From Dichotomocladium elegans (taxonomy: Eukaryota; Mucoromycota; Mucoromycetes; Mucorales; Lichtheimiaceae), in assembly GCA_025716815.1 (NCBI GenBank), contig JAIXMN010000001.1, forward strand, positions 1,240,001 through 1,304,000: a DNA stretch of 64,000 nucleotides, read 5' to 3'. This document shows, piece after piece, positions 1 to 13,468 of this stretch. Each line of letters begins with the position of its first letter. The first letter of the stretch is position 1. A program made the position numbers and the translations under genes. The notes under the pieces are model-generated. The model did not search any database and was not told the DNA's origin. It saw only the letters and a program-made list of their open reading frames with translations.

Positions 1-1016
1 AGTCTTGATATCCTCGATGACTTCGGTTGTCAGAATGTGTTCAGGTGTTTTCGTACGGGGTGCTAGTTTGCGATGTAGATGTGAGGGTGGTATATACTCG
101 GCATGGTCGAGCAGGAGCGACTTGACGCGTCGGCTGAGTGCCCGTCCAGCAAGAGGCGTGGTAGTAATATATGGTATCAGAGGTCGAGCAGCATAGATCT
201 GGGTATATAATATTGAGCCCTTTTCCATGTTCATATCAAGCAATATTATCCGCTTTGAACTTACAGGTAGAACACTTGTTTCTAAATTGCCACAGTCAAT
301 CACAAGGCCCGTTGTTGTGCCTGTGGTGAGAAGAGCCATTAAATGAACAGGAACAAAAGAAATGGACGGGACCTGGAAATACTGGAATAATAAATTGGCG
401 ATGGTTTGCTTGAGGACAATGGGAGCAAGTGGGGACTCGCAAATGATCACTTTTCGCGACTTAGGGTCTGTCAGCAATAGCCTAACATCGCATCTTCAAT
501 GGTTAGCATATCCAGTTCGCGCGCGCCAGCGAGATAGAGGATCTTGCCTCGATGCATCCTTCATTTACCGAAAATATATATCGTGCAACAGCCGCTTCAA
601 TTTCTCCTCTAGCGTTTGAAGATCGCCATGTTCCATAAAATCTAGATCATACAATTCGCAAAGCTGCTTCGAGGAATAAGCAAATAAAAGGGGCGGAGGT
701 ACAGTTAGTCCAAATTGCCCCCAGCTTCGTGCGTAGTCTTAAACAGCAAGATGCTTGCCTCACCGTCGATCCGATATGCTTCACCTTCCGAGCTCGCGGA
801 TCGCTGTAATCGAGAACTTGTCGGCACAATGTGGCGGGGATGAGATTCTCCAGAGAAACCGCACTTTATATAAAGGGATCCAATGTCCAGAACTACGCGA
901 TCCTCAGTGCCATAGATGGAATGACGACGAGCAAAGCTGTGCAACGAAGATGTTGATGTGTAGCTGGACAAGTAACTTGATGAGAGCGGTTCTGACGAGA
1001 CTGATGTTGTTGTCAT
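1..1016 (-). CDS. ARP10: Actin-related protein ARP10 (dynactin pointed-end subunit), 3' part outside window
   Basis: Predicted pointed-end actin-related protein of dynactin, which helps dynein bind cargo and microtubules in the cytoplasm. The ATG at 1014-1016 opens a Ser/Thr-rich leader of about 40 residues, followed by the actin-fold nucleotide-loop segment VVLDIGSLYIKCGFSGE and then PRHIVPT, typical of Arp10/ACTR10. Further minus-strand exons read DLQTLEEKLKRLLHDIYF (about 580-640), SRKVIICESPLAPIV (about 420-460), GLVIDCGNLETSVLPV (about 280-320) and PLAGRALSRRVKSLLLDH (about 110-165), in the order expected for ACTR10. Several short introns interrupt it. The C-terminal part lies beyond position 1. 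The family call is firm; exact splice sites are not all resolved. It lies on the same strand as the transportin gene upstream of it, with about 545 bp between them. Confidence 0.82.
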
Positions 1017-1560
1017 TCTTCTCGTCAGCTTAAAGTAATTGTGCTAAGTAGAGACTAATTGAGTAGCGGCAGGAATAAAAGGGCGGATAGGCGGTGCAGG
1101 TTAAAAAAATCTAAGGCGCATTGCCGCTCAGATTGAAGGTCCTACGTACCTGAAGGTTGTTCAAATCCATCATGCCTCAGGGCCAACCAATCATCCCTTA
1201 CTTTTGCCACACACATCGAAAGAAGTACTCATTAATAACTCTTACGTACATTTAAAGGATATTCAATCGTAACAAAGAAGAGCGGCGTGGGGAATACGAA
1301 TATTTTAGTTTGACGCTGTCTAGCCATATTGCGTTGGAAGAAAAACTCTGCCGGGTAGCCTAAATCGGTTCCCCGTAGTAGATAGTGACAAGGCGTACAA
1401 CAGTCATATAGTGACGATAGTGTTGCCGGGGCCGGCATTACCACAATCAGCGCGGAGGGCGTTCGGTGAATACTCGGCGGGAACAGTAGTGTGATGAAGA
1501 TAGAGATGCAGATAATTTAAAAGCTACTAATACTACTAGAAGATGTTTCTATCTCATGAA
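1017..1560. other. Intergenic, ARP10 promoter side and KAP104 3' flank
   Basis: This gap lies between the 3' end of the transportin gene and the start codon of ARP10. It must hold the ARP10 promoter. I see no convincing ORF, RNA gene or repeat in it. Confidence 0.5.
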
Positions 1561-4500
1561 TCATACGCTGTATCGTATAGAAAGTGCTTGCTGGGTATGC
1601 CCCGGCATAACATTCCATGCATGCAGCCATTGCTCCATTGTGAGCATATTTCTATACCCTTCGAGGATCTGGAATTGTGTAAGTTGGCGGCTGTGGATGA
1701 CTCTATGTTTCAGCTTACCTGACGAAAAGCGTGATCGAGAGGCTGTGAGGGTTGTTTCCAGTTCGCAACGATACGCAGCAAAAAGATAAATTGCTATTCA
1801 GAGTTGACCAGCGATGAGCATCATCAGGAGCGCTAGGGAGTCTTTTAGCCTTACGTCTACACTTATGCTGTTGGGGTTTGTCTGAATGACTCGGCACAAT
1901 CCCTGGAATGCTGTGTCCTTTTCGTTATCTTCACCCATTTTGAGTGACATTTCAAGGCACGGATCAAGGACCTCTGACAGATAAAATGCCAGCCTTTCTG
2001 GGCAAACGCAGCCCAGCCGGCCGACAGTTATGACCGCATTGATTGTGAGGGATTCTGGGACGTTGGGATTAAGGAGAAGCGGAAGAAGGCGTTCCAGCAT
2101 GGGTTCCACAAAGTGCTCCATGTCAGTAGCATTCCAACGTAATGCAATCTCACCCAACGCCCACACAGCATTGCTACATGCAAGGTGGTATTCCGGATCC
2201 GGTGTGATTTGCTGAATCAGTTCTGGCAAAATAGACGGCAATATGACAGATAATTTGCCAAAACACGCCTTTGCGAGATCACCGATAAGTGCATTGGTCG
2301 CTTGGAGCACTCCAGCATCTGGATCCTATGGCATTGTCAATCTACGCTTATCATTCTTTATGTAATTTACCTACATGGATGCACACAGCTAGTAAGGATA
2401 GTAAGGGAGGATTTGAGTTGGCAATTAACGGGTCGACCATTTGGCCAAGGCCTTGAACGAGCCCTGACAAAAGACCCAACGCAACGATAATGCAATCAGC
2501 ATCGGGCTGTGTGTAGTCATCCGGATTCTGATCTGCAAGCAGGTCTTGGTAGATAGAGCTGGCCACAAGCTTGACACACCTTGTGAACACAGGTTCCGCA
2601 TATGGCGCAAATCCAGTTCCAAGCGCAGCTGTCACGGATGAAAGGCACTATTGAATCACCGTTCTGTTTAATGTCGCAATCGCGCGGTAAAAAAAGGACA
2701 GTGTAAAATGGACGCTTGAAAGAGCAGCTAACATACCTCAAGTAGCGGGAAAAGCCCAATGTCTTGGTCCGAGAGTCGGTTCCACCTGTCTATCAGGGGC
2801 GGCAAAATGATGAACAAGCACCTTGGTTCCTTTAGTGCGGATCCGACGGATTCCGCTAGTGTACCAAGGGCGTCGTACAGAATCAACAAGTTCTTATGCT
2901 GGTACGTGTTGAAGGCAGCAGTGATGTTGATGAGAATATGCTCTAGGTAAGGCACAAGCGTATCGTTTGCCTCCTCTTCGAGTATGGACAATGCCGAGCA
3001 TGCTGACTCTTGAACCCGCTTATTCCGGTCAAGAATGCACTGCAGAAGGCTGAATAAGACGGGCTCAAAATAGAGCTGCCGTCCTTCCGGGACGGACGCC
3101 TGCTCGACACACCATCTTGAAAATTGACCGAGCGCCCAGCACGTGATGTATCTTACAAGTGGCTGTTATCCACGTTCGATATTAAATATACAGTTTTCTT
3201 TTTTCTTTTTCGGTTTGTTTTCTTTTCTTTCGGATCACTTGCCTCGATATCACCCAAGCTCTGCATGAGATAAGGTACAAACTGTGGTAAATATGGTCGT
3301 AGCTCATCACGAGCACCTAAATAGTGTACGTGCTAAGCCGCCAATCAAGGAAAATAGGACATTCATTCAAAAGAAAAAACGCTTACCTGATGCAACCGCC
3401 CCCAAGGCAAGAATCCCACATTCGCGCTCCCGCCAATCTTGGCTAAAAAGGTACCTATTCATGAGAGGCAGGAGCGCAGCGACAACAGATTCTCCTTGGA
3501 TGGTCGACAAGATTTCAAGGCAGGCAGCGCTATATTTTCGGGGCGTCCACTCAGAATAGAATTCTTCGTCTTCAAGAACAAGATCATCATCATCATCGTC
3601 ACGACTCTGGGTACCTCCCAAGGCTGAGAACGGTCCCCGCTGCGATGGAAAGAGAGTCTCGTTTTGAAAGCTATGATTGGTGTCGTCATCTTCCTCGTCT
3701 TCTTCTTCTAACGCAAGTAACTCCATTTCCGAATACAGCATTCTTCGCAGGAGTGCCGCGATTATCACATCCATATAAGGCAAGAGCTGCCGATGGAGCT
3801 TGGGGTCGTTAGCATTACCGAATTCGAACCAAAAGTCACATGCTCCGAGTGCAAGGTCCTCATTGTCGTCATCCATGCAACACACCATGTATTCAATTGC
3901 TCTGCCCATTGATGGCTCGAGATACTCGGGCCAGTTTTCTAGAACTGCGACCAGAGAACGACACACGTGCTGGCGTACATCATCATTTGTATCTGCGGTT
4001 ATGGAATAGAGTGCGTTGAGGTATCTGGCCATGTGCCGGTCAAGAGGTGAGGGGCGTAAAGTCAAAAAATGATTAACTGCTGTGATGGATAGGGTACGAA
4101 ACTTCGGATTCGAATGGTTGAATAGCGCAATGAACCCAGGGATGATGGCATCGAGGAAGTGTTCATCCAGATCTTCCGCGTTGTCTTCACAGATCTTGGC
4201 AAGCGTGTCCAAGGCCATCTATTTCATTGTTTGTAAGAACTCATGCAAGTGAAAGGTGACAGTGATGGGAAAGCCCATGTGGGGAAAGGCCTCGATAGGT
4301 TATATATTTCGTTTTACCTCGACTGAGGTCGGATCAGGGCTACCGAGCTTATTCATCAAGGAATGAAGCATGTCCAGCCAATTCTGGGGCTGCCCTCGCG
4401 TGACAATAGCTGCAATCACCGAACCAATTGTCCGACGCACTACAGCATTTCCCTCTACATCGACATCATCATCATTGGCGTTTAAGTTTTCCACAGCAGC

Positions 4501-4911
4501 CATACAGCAGGACTTGATGTGATCAAGAACAGCCGGAGGGATCTCGTTGAAAAAGGCATTGATATTGTTTTTAAGGGTAAGCCCGGCGATGGCTCGTGTA
4601 TTTACATCCTGCTCTGGCATTTTGGTCAGGATATGGACGAAGTAGGAGTTATAACGGGGAATCCGAAGAAAAGAGGCAAGTTGCTATTTTTTCAATAATC
4701 ACGGTAAGTTGAGTGTTATGAGGGACCAGAAGAAGAGAGTAGAACAAATTAAAGATAGAATAAACCTGAAAACCCAGGAGTTGCTAATAAGAGGAGTAGA
4801 ACTCACTTGTTGTACCATGAGCTGATCGTGATTGCTTGGACAATTGGCATTGCCGAGCAGCATGAGCAAATCTTGCAAGTTTTTCGCCTGAGGGTACCAA
4901 TGGTCGGTCAT
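1561..4911 (-). CDS. KAP104: Transportin / karyopherin beta-2 (Kap104, TNPO1)
   Basis: Nuclear import receptor for PY-NLS cargoes such as hnRNP-type RNA-binding proteins; it shuttles through nuclear pores with Ran. It is a HEAT-repeat protein throughout. The start MTDHWYPQAKNLQDLLMLLG is at 4911 and its exon ends at 4807. The next exon (4683-4318) carries SYFVHILTKMPEQ and TRAIAGLTLKNN, matching the importin-beta N-terminal region. The large exon 4218-3387 has the acidic loop (LEEEDEEDDD, around 3700) that in transportins displaces cargo when RanGTP binds. Later exons read CFGKLSVILPSILPELIQQI and PNVPESLTINAVITVGRLG. The C-terminal end was solved by frame: exons 1793-1719 (FIFLLRIVANW, PLDHAFRQ) and 1668-1561 (ILEGYRNMLTMEQW). 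All checked introns are GT-AG and about 50-120 bp. Confidence is high from many family-typical blocks. Confidence 0.92.
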
Positions 4912-7900
4912 TGTCAGTGAGAGAACAATAGGTGAATGTATGTATATGAATGACGAAGACAGCTCCTTGGTTATTTGCAGTAGAAGATAAAGAAAAGAGA
5001 AAGAAGATGGTGAAAAAGTTGACGAGCGGCATATAGACTGTGGCTGATTTGGACGAGGACCCAAAGACGACTGTCCCCATGACATTTTCAGGCGCGCAGG
5101 TGTCCCTGCACGTACTCTCCTGGCACGGGAAAGTTGGGGGGGGGGAGAAGTCATCTGTAACGAGGACAACATGATTTGCTGTGCGTACAAAAACGGGAAA
5201 TTGTCGGGCATTGTCTTCCGATGAAACCTAATGCCAAGCTTCTTTCCTTCTCGGTCATCGTTTTTTGGCTAAACAAGTACGACGTGCGACGGACCTCCAA
5301 ACTTGGAATTACGAGGTCGTGGCCAGGGCATGTAACGTAACGGCAACAAACAGAACAGTGGCACCTTCGTCGATGAAAAAAGTCTATTGTCCGTTGATCT
5401 AGTACAGATCGGCAACCGCGACGACAAAATAGATAGAAAAAGAGAGAGGATAACGGGCAAGGTTAGTACCCGATTTCAGATGTCCTAAGACAATATCCGG
5501 AAACTTCAATATTTAGATATGGTTCTGACATATAGAAGATGAATAGGTAGAACATCCGGACTGGTGGCTCTTATTCACAAAGCGAAACCGAAGAAGCTAT
5601 GTACACAGGCCATGGATGCGCACAGTCTTTTCCCATCTCTCTATCCACCGTGTACACCAAATATTGTGAACACAGAAGCTTGTCTCAGTGATATAAAAAC
5701 AAAGTGTATTTCGCATCCATCAAGTACTTGCCTCTTACAATGGATTTCTGGTATATTCTTGTGATAGTTATTACCCGCGATGAGCGATATGACATAAAGA
5801 CTCTTGTCGTGGCCCCCTCTTGCCAGCAATATAGCGGAAAATCCAGATGATGAGCAATGCTCATTACGGAATCTTAAGCTATCTTTAAATTGCGAGTGTT
5901 ACAGACTAATGACCGCCTGTGCCACTCAAACGTTCTTGTTGCAGACCTCATCGCTGTGTAATGTAAATAATCATATTATCCGTGAGGTACATATAAAAGC
6001 CTTTGTATCTGTGTCTCATGCATATGCGTACTTTAACGCATGCTTTGTTAGGAGTTGGCTGAGAGAACAAGGTCTATTCCTTGGTGTGAATGGGGCGAAG
6101 AACGTTTTCACGACGCATATTTTTTATTTCCACATGCTTCTCAAATGATGAACCTCTTTGGTTAACGTCGAAAGGAGCTCTTTTGGGGGAGGATGCACAC
6201 GACAATCATCTATAGAAATAAAATGTCTGTGCCATAAAGGCATGACAAAGAGACTATTCCGTTTCCGTTGAGTTAGTGTCACTAAGACATTTACCCACCT
6301 ATCTGCTTTCTCGTTTGCACTCGGGATACTATTATGGGTGATTCCTTTTAATTGCTTTTTGAAGAGTCTTATTTGAATTACTCATTGAATGCTCGCTCCT
6401 TTCACATATAATTCACTATAAACACCAATGTTATTTACCGCATTTTCTTGATATATTGAGCGCCCAAGGATATACGTACAAGGGGAAATAAGATCAGAGA
6501 GCTTGGATAGATTTGCGACTCTGACATCGCCCATTTGTCATATCCATAATGCTCCAGGGATGGGTCATTGCAACGAAAAGGGATAATGATGACTTATCTC
6601 AGGTCACGACCGTATGTGGTGCGATCATCCGCATGCATAATTGATTAGCAGTAAAAGCAGCATTCAGCTGCTTTACTGTGCGGGGCGTCATGCATGCCAA
6701 CGCAATAGATACAGTACCTATTCTTTCACAATGGGCTGCTTCCGTTATCTGCCATGATAACCTTCTTCTCCAAACACAACATTTCGCGCATTATCACCAC
6801 TGTTCTTGGAGTGTGTTCCACATATACACTGACAAATGAGTAAACCGAGCACATGATATGATGGTATAGCACATTGGATTCTACCACCGTACGGAATAGC
6901 AACAAAATATCTCACAAAACCAAGGCAATGCTCTTCACAAGAGAAGCGGGGACATTATTTAGAACATGATCTTTCTAAATGCCGCAGCGCAGCCCAAACA
7001 TACAGACGACGAAATTCTAAAAAAAAAAATAAAGTATAATAAGAAAGAGAGAGAATGTCTTCGGTTGTGCAAACGTGCGCTAATCACAAGACGTAGTGGA
7101 ACACGGCAATCTATGCCGACGTTACTTATTTTGGGGCACCGCATATCAAGCGAATGGAGGTTCTCCTTGATGCGACTGAGGGAATAGTGGTCGGGGTACC
7201 CGCTGGGAAATATAAAATGAGGAATGATGCATAACACCATCTCCTTTCACCACAGGAGAACCTCGTTGTGCTGAGTATGACATTGTTATTTTCGGAACGA
7301 AAAGAATGATGTTGATCCGTGTATCATGACATCTGTACCACACTCGAGCACGCCCGGTCCACGCGTGAAGCATGCTTCTTTCCTTTTGTAGGACATAATA
7401 TCAGCATAAATGATCTCCCGGGATCCACAGGAGTGTACAAGTCGTACATTCCCGCACACGCGCACATACCTGTACACACACTCGCACATAAGCAGAAAAA
7501 AGGAGAGAGAGGAGACGAATGAGGAACGGGGGGTGGATAGATGCTCTTCGCTGCTAGTTGTCGAGACCATAATCTCTGTTCAAACATAGCAGGACAATAC
7601 CCTCCCGAATTTTGATGAAGAAAGGGTGCTTTCTATGTTTTATGCGCGATCTTCACTTAAGCAAATAGCAGCCGAGCTGCGCTACTTGGATGAGCATCCG
7701 TGATGGATATATCCAACTTCCCACAGACAAGGTCGTATGTCAACCGAGTCAAAAGTCCCAAGATGACGAGAAATTTATAAAAGAATGCCAGCTTTTTTTC
7801 AGGGACCCATTTTGATCGTTCTTCTCCAGCATTCTGAAAAGAGCAATCAATTTCTTTACCAAGACGGGAAGGGCCTTGCTGGGATAAGGAAAGTCATTCT

Positions 7901-9342
7901 CTTCAGCCGGTATATCCAAAGCTTCTCAAACATCTGCTTTAAAAATATGTGGTGATCTTGGTCAGCATACGTTATTGTAGCTGTATATGAATCCTGCTCA
8001 TTTCGTCAGCATGTCTTTCACTTTGTCGCTTGAAGATGATATATGAATACCAACAAGCTCGGAAATATGGCTGCAAGATACAGTATATGACACAGATACT
8101 ATGTATGGACATATACAGGCAGTAATAAGGCAGTTAGAATTTCATCTTCATTCAGCACCACAATAGGTTATAACGTACTGGAAGAACAGTCGTATAAGAA
8201 GCTTATTTAGAAGCAATGGTCGCGCATACAGCCTCAACGGAAAGCGTAAGGGTGCTATTCTAGTTTGTTCTGCCAATAATTTATTAGTGTGGTGTCTCTA
8301 GTAGACCTCATTGAATAGCGGCTTCAGAGACTTGGGGGAGGCTCAAGAACGTCTCTACTGATCCATAGAAAGCTTATCCAGTACGACGTATCTTTAGAAA
8401 GTTCATGATTTCAGCCTGTAGATAGAAAGATTAACGCGAAGACCAAAAGCCACCTTGATTGGGTGCATCGACGAATATGGCTGGGAATTGACTTTATGAA
8501 ACTGGATTCTTGTTATTGTCCGAAAAAGGGGATCCATATGGTGGTTACGGTACACAACATACGAGGAGATACAGCGATAATCTTGGGAGTAATCTCAGCA
8601 TCAAGTCATCATGGAACGTAGCTTGTGACTTCAGAAGCCATCAGCCAAGAAAGAAAGAGGACGATGCAATCCAGAGTTGTGAGAAAGCTGGCTGCAATGG
8701 ATGAACATGGACATTTGAGGGCAGGCTATTCGTGAAAGGATGGTGTATCTATGTATTATTCATAAAGCTGCGAATACCTTCCAGCATATGGAGTTACTGC
8801 CAACACACCGGAGTCATTGCCAGGTGCCGACCTGTGGCTATTGAGAATCGTCGCCTTATACTACCCGATGATTTTTCTTTTGGGAGCGGTTGGTTTCCAA
8901 GCAATCAATCTACGTTCGATGTCTCAAGATAATGGGAAGAATGTTACAGAATACTCACTATAAATGTCAGAATACATGTCAATCCTGACCATATCTGAAA
9001 TACCAGGCGATCAACTGCATCGAGTCACGAAACTGGAGGAGCAAATAATGTTCATGAAGACATACTGGGCACATACCATCTCATATTTGGGTCCATATAA
9101 GTAGAAGCGTTTATGTCTCGATTCTGGCACAGCCTAAACGACATTGTATATCACATTAGCAGCCATCATGCGCAACGCAAAGGAGACCGACATCCGAAAG
9201 ATGATCGTATTTCCGCTCACAAATCATAGTCGCGGCTCAAATCATGTGAAAATGCGGAGTCCTCTGCATCTCCTCCACCCCACATTCAGCAACCGTTACT
9301 CAGCTTTATTTCCCTTTACTCAACAAGTAGATCTATACCGAC
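4912..9342. other. Gene-poor region between KAP104 and PEX6
   Basis: This 4.4 kb stretch lies between two divergent genes (KAP104 leftward, PEX6 rightward) and holds both promoters. Open frames here are short, and several begin with non-ATG codons. Two places look like decayed coding: minus strand about 7650-7890 (segments LVKKLIALFRMLEKND and LVILGLLTRLTYDLVCGKLD lie in different frames), and plus strand about 8450-8560 (WLGIDFMKLDSCY). No tRNA-like structure or intact element was recognised. A Ca/Tg-rich patch lies near 7450-7490. Confidence 0.4.
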
Positions 9343-12300
9343 ATGCCTCTGTATAGATCGGTAAACTTGAAGCTCCAATATACCACCTCCAATGACCAGT
9401 ACATCACCCTGTCGCCGGAGTTGTGGGATGCCATTGCACCCTCTGAATTGAATGGCAGAGGTAAACAAGCCAGTCTTGCCGTATAGAGCATATACACACG
9501 GAGATTCTCTCTCTCCCTGATAGCTCTTTTCTCACCCACAATACACTTTTGTATAGACTTTTTCTCGGTTTCGATCAAAATACCCTTTCTCTCAGTGAGG
9601 GAGCCAGTTTCTTGTCAGTTGTACGATGACGAGTCCAGTACTACCGACGCGAAGCCCTTGCTGCAATCGTTCCTCGCTCATGCCAAAAAGGCACAGGATT
9701 ATAAGGTATAACTACACCCACTCACCAGTCGTGGAAATGGGAATGCTCATGGTGGAAGGAATGATCTAGGAGAACACTGAGCTCGTATTTGTCAGTGCAC
9801 ACCTTATTTCGTCGGTGTACGGACCGGACGCGCTTGTGCGTCTAGATGAGGAGGCAAATGATGACCAGACCGAGGACGGGAAAGGATCCTGCCTGATAGA
9901 AATCAAGCCGGTGGAGCTGGTGGAACTGGATGAGCTGATTGTAGGTGCCCTGGATGGACCTTCGTTTCAATTTGCACAGAAAGGTAAGTAGGATGACCGG
10001 AATTTAATACATAAATTTCATCTGACGCACCAACGTTATCTTAAGATCAGTTTGCCCTCGGGAAGCTCTTTGCTTCCGACACGACGGGAAATCCGCCATT
10101 CATCATCCGTAGTGGAGGTCGCTGCAATTTCGGCGGCGATGGCGACGAACATCAAGTGCTGGCGTTCCGTATCTTGATGACAGGTCCTGTGCAGCAAGGA
10201 TACATTTTGTCATCTGAACGGACCAAAATCTTGGCGGTTGACATGTCGACGACCCCTACTTCTCCTGCCTTAGAGCCAGACAATTGTGTAAATCATCTTT
10301 CATTACCCATTACCTTCGGCGCGCTTGAAGCCCATCAGAAACCCAATGTGGTCGAGCCACAGGAGTTTGGAGTTCGGATATTGCAGCAACCCTGGCCTGA
10401 ATCCAGATTGTTCCCTCTGCCGAGAGACACGGATGATGGTGAGAACAGAATTTTTGTGGGCGTCAAGGATCTGGCGAGGTGTGGTGTATTTAGTGGAGAC
10501 TGGATCCTTGCATGCGGTGGTGATAATAAGAAATCGCGACTTTGCCGCGTCTATGGTGTTGACGCTATTGATGCTATTAATGAGAAGGGAGAAGGGTAAG
10601 TGATTTTCCTTTTTCGAGGGATATGCGAGTGGATGTGTTTGCTGATCAGTTTTGAGAATGGTATTAATTAGGTCTTTCGCTTATATGCCACCAGTCCTCT
10701 ATTATAATCTTGGTCTGCCCCTCCCACCATCATCGATAGAGGAAGCCACATTGTTGCTCACGCGACTCACGACGCCACCACCGGAGGCTGGTCCTCCTTT
10801 CGCGAGCGAGGTAAGCATTGCCAGGATAGCATCCGCTGCTTCCATGGACAAGGCTTTGCAAGGCCCGATGTTGGATGCATTGAAGCAGTGGTTCGAGGAG
10901 CGCGAACGAATCTTGTGCAACGGGGACGTGATTGCTGTGGCCATCAATGAAGAGAGCTCCCGCCTTCGCGCACGCGACGATGATGGCGAGTCAACACGAC
11001 AGAAAGATTTACAGCCGACCACCATAGTATACTTCAAGGTCACATGCCTCAAAGAAGAGATGGAGGAAGGTAGATCGCCGGCCAACGGGGTGCACCCCGC
11101 ATATTACGGCAGCGGACGCAGGATCGTTCCCAGCCGCACCAAGATGATACAGACCGGCATTGAGCATGCTCGGGCTCCTATCGGCGCCATTTCCCATTAT
11201 TACAACTTTAGTATCAAACTTCCATTTTACCGGTCAAAGACAACGGCGTATTCTCAAATATTTGATCTCGTGTCATCATCTCTCCATCCGCTCGGTCGGG
11301 ATTTCCAGCTTTCGTGCAATGCTTTGATTCATGGCCCTCGAGGTGGCGGCAAGGCGACCCTAATTCGAGAAATTGTAGAGGATTTAGGGGTGCATCTATA
11401 CGAGTTCTCTGCCTATGATGTTGTGTCGGAGACAGATGCCAAGACAGAAGTTCACATACGCTCCAAATTTGACAAAGCAGCAGCCCTCACGCCCTGCGTT
11501 GTTCTCATTCGTAATATCGAAGGCCTTGCACGCAAGAGCGCTGTGGTAGAGTCAGGCCAAGGTTAACAAAGGGGATTGTTAAGCGAAGAGATGATTTTAC
11601 TCATGTTGCTTGGCAATTGCTTAGAGCCACTCCTTGCTACGGTATTACAAGACTGCATTGACAACGTCAATGCTGCACACACCACAACCGGTTTTCCTGT
11701 TATGGTGATTGCCACCACTAGTGACCTAGATGCCTTACCGACAAGTATCCTCGGATGTTTCAGACATGAAGTGGTCGTTGAGGTAAGGGAAAGAAGCCTA
11801 GATGATTTCCTGGAAGAGCTATAACGCTTCCGCGATTCAGGCTCCAGATGAAAAAACGCGACTCCGAATCCTGCGAAACCTGGTCCAAAACTCTCCCATT
11901 GCACCTGATGTGTCCCTTTCAAACTTGGCTACACAGACTGCCGCCCTTGTAGGCAAGGATCTTGCCGATCTGGTGGCCAGAGCCGGTGTTTTAGCTTTGC
12001 AGAGGATCAGTCGCTCAGTGTAAGTAAGGATCTAAACATCCACTATCTGACATTTTCTCTCATAGTCGTTCATGTTAGTGGACGGGGTAAAGAAGGGGAA
12101 GAAAATGTGGTTGACATTGACGCCATTCAGGCCGCTGGTATCACTCTTACTGCGTCTGATTTTGAATCTGCATTGAGCGAGGCAAGAGCAAGCTATTCCG
12201 ACTCCATTGGTGCACCCAAGGTAATTAAAAAAAGTATACAAGAGAAAGCAATGGCTGATAGATAGATGGGGATGAATCAAGATTCCAAGCGTCACTTGGG

Positions 12301-13468
12301 ACGATGTCGGTGGTATGGCAAATGTGAAGGATGACATTCTCGATACGATCCAGCTACCGCTGGAACATCCTGAGCTCTTTGGAGCTGGTCTGAAGAAGCG
12401 GAGCGGTATCTTACTTTATGGACCTCCGGGTACCGGCAAGACGCTTTTGGCCAAAGCGATTGCAACCTCGTGTTCGCTCAATTTCTTCTCCGTCAAAGGA
12501 CCCGAATTACTCAATATGTACATTGGCGAGTCAGAAGCCAATGTCCGCCGCGTGTTTCAGCGTGCCCGCGATGCCAAGCCCTGTGTGGTATTTTTTGACG
12601 AGTTAGATTCGGTTGCACCGAAGCGCGGTGAAAAGGGCGACTCTGGCGGTGTGATGGATCGCATTGTGAGCCAACTGCTGGCCGAATTGGACGGCATGAG
12701 CGAAGGTGGTGAGGGTTCTGGAGTGGGCGATGTGTTTGTGATTGGTGCAACCAATCGACCCGATCTTCTTGATCCTGCACTCTTGCGCCCTGGAAGGTAT
12801 GGCCCATGAAGGATTAAATGTGGCATGAGTGGCTAAACTGATGCACATGCATTTTGTAGATTCGATAAGCTGCTTTACTTGGGCGTCAGTGATACCCACG
12901 AAGCTCAGCTCCGAATTATCCAGGCGCTGACAAGGAAGTGAGTTCACAGAGGGGTAAACTTCTGTGCATCTGAATTAATCATTTACCTAGGTTCCGCCTT
13001 CATCCTAATCTCGATCTGATGCGTGTTGCGGAGCGGTGTCCGTTCCATTATACCGGTGCTGATTTCTATGCTCTATGCTCGGATGCCATGCTCAAGGCTA
13101 TGACACGTGTGGCGGATTCGATTGAAGAGAAGGTCAAACAGCTCAACAAAGAAAAACGCCCGGACCTACCGAGCCCTGTCACAGCACAGTATTATCTCTC
13201 TAGACTGACGACGCCCGAGGAAATCATGGTGCAGGTCGAAGAAATCGACTTCATCAATGCGCTCAACGAACTTGTTCCAAGCGTATCAGCGACTGAGCTC
13301 GCACATTATCAGAGCGTGCGTGCTAAGTTTGAGCAGATTAGAGATGATGAAGAAGAAAAGGAACAGCAGGACGAGGATCTTCGAAAACGCGAGGAGGAAG
13401 AGGAGGCGAGACGGCATCAGGAGCAAAGGCGAAAAGCAAAAGGCAAGGGAAAGGCAAGGCTCGCTTAA
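9343..13468 (+). CDS. PEX6: Peroxisomal biogenesis AAA ATPase PEX6
   Basis: With PEX1 it forms the type II AAA hexamer that pulls ubiquitinated PEX5 out of the peroxisomal membrane. The start ATG at 9343 gives [20 protein letters not shown]; about 11 exons sum to roughly 1,150 codons, a usual PEX6 length. The N-terminal domains run to about 11.2 kb. The D1 ATPase has a Walker A-like GPRGGGKA (about 11335) but a degenerate Walker B ([11 protein letters not shown]), as is usual for PEX6 D1. D2 is canonical: Walker A GPPGTGKT (about 12422), Walker [11 protein letters not shown] (about 12583), sensor region [20 protein letters not shown]. The intron 11562-11624 was placed by frame, restoring [12 protein letters not shown]. 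The C-terminus is a charged Glu/Arg/Lys-rich tail. The stop TAA is at 13466-13468. Confidence 0.94.

Noticed and set aside
5804..6148. 114-codon plus-strand frame
   Set aside because: The start-codon context and composition are unremarkable, with no domain or homologue recognised; probably chance in AT-rich DNA.
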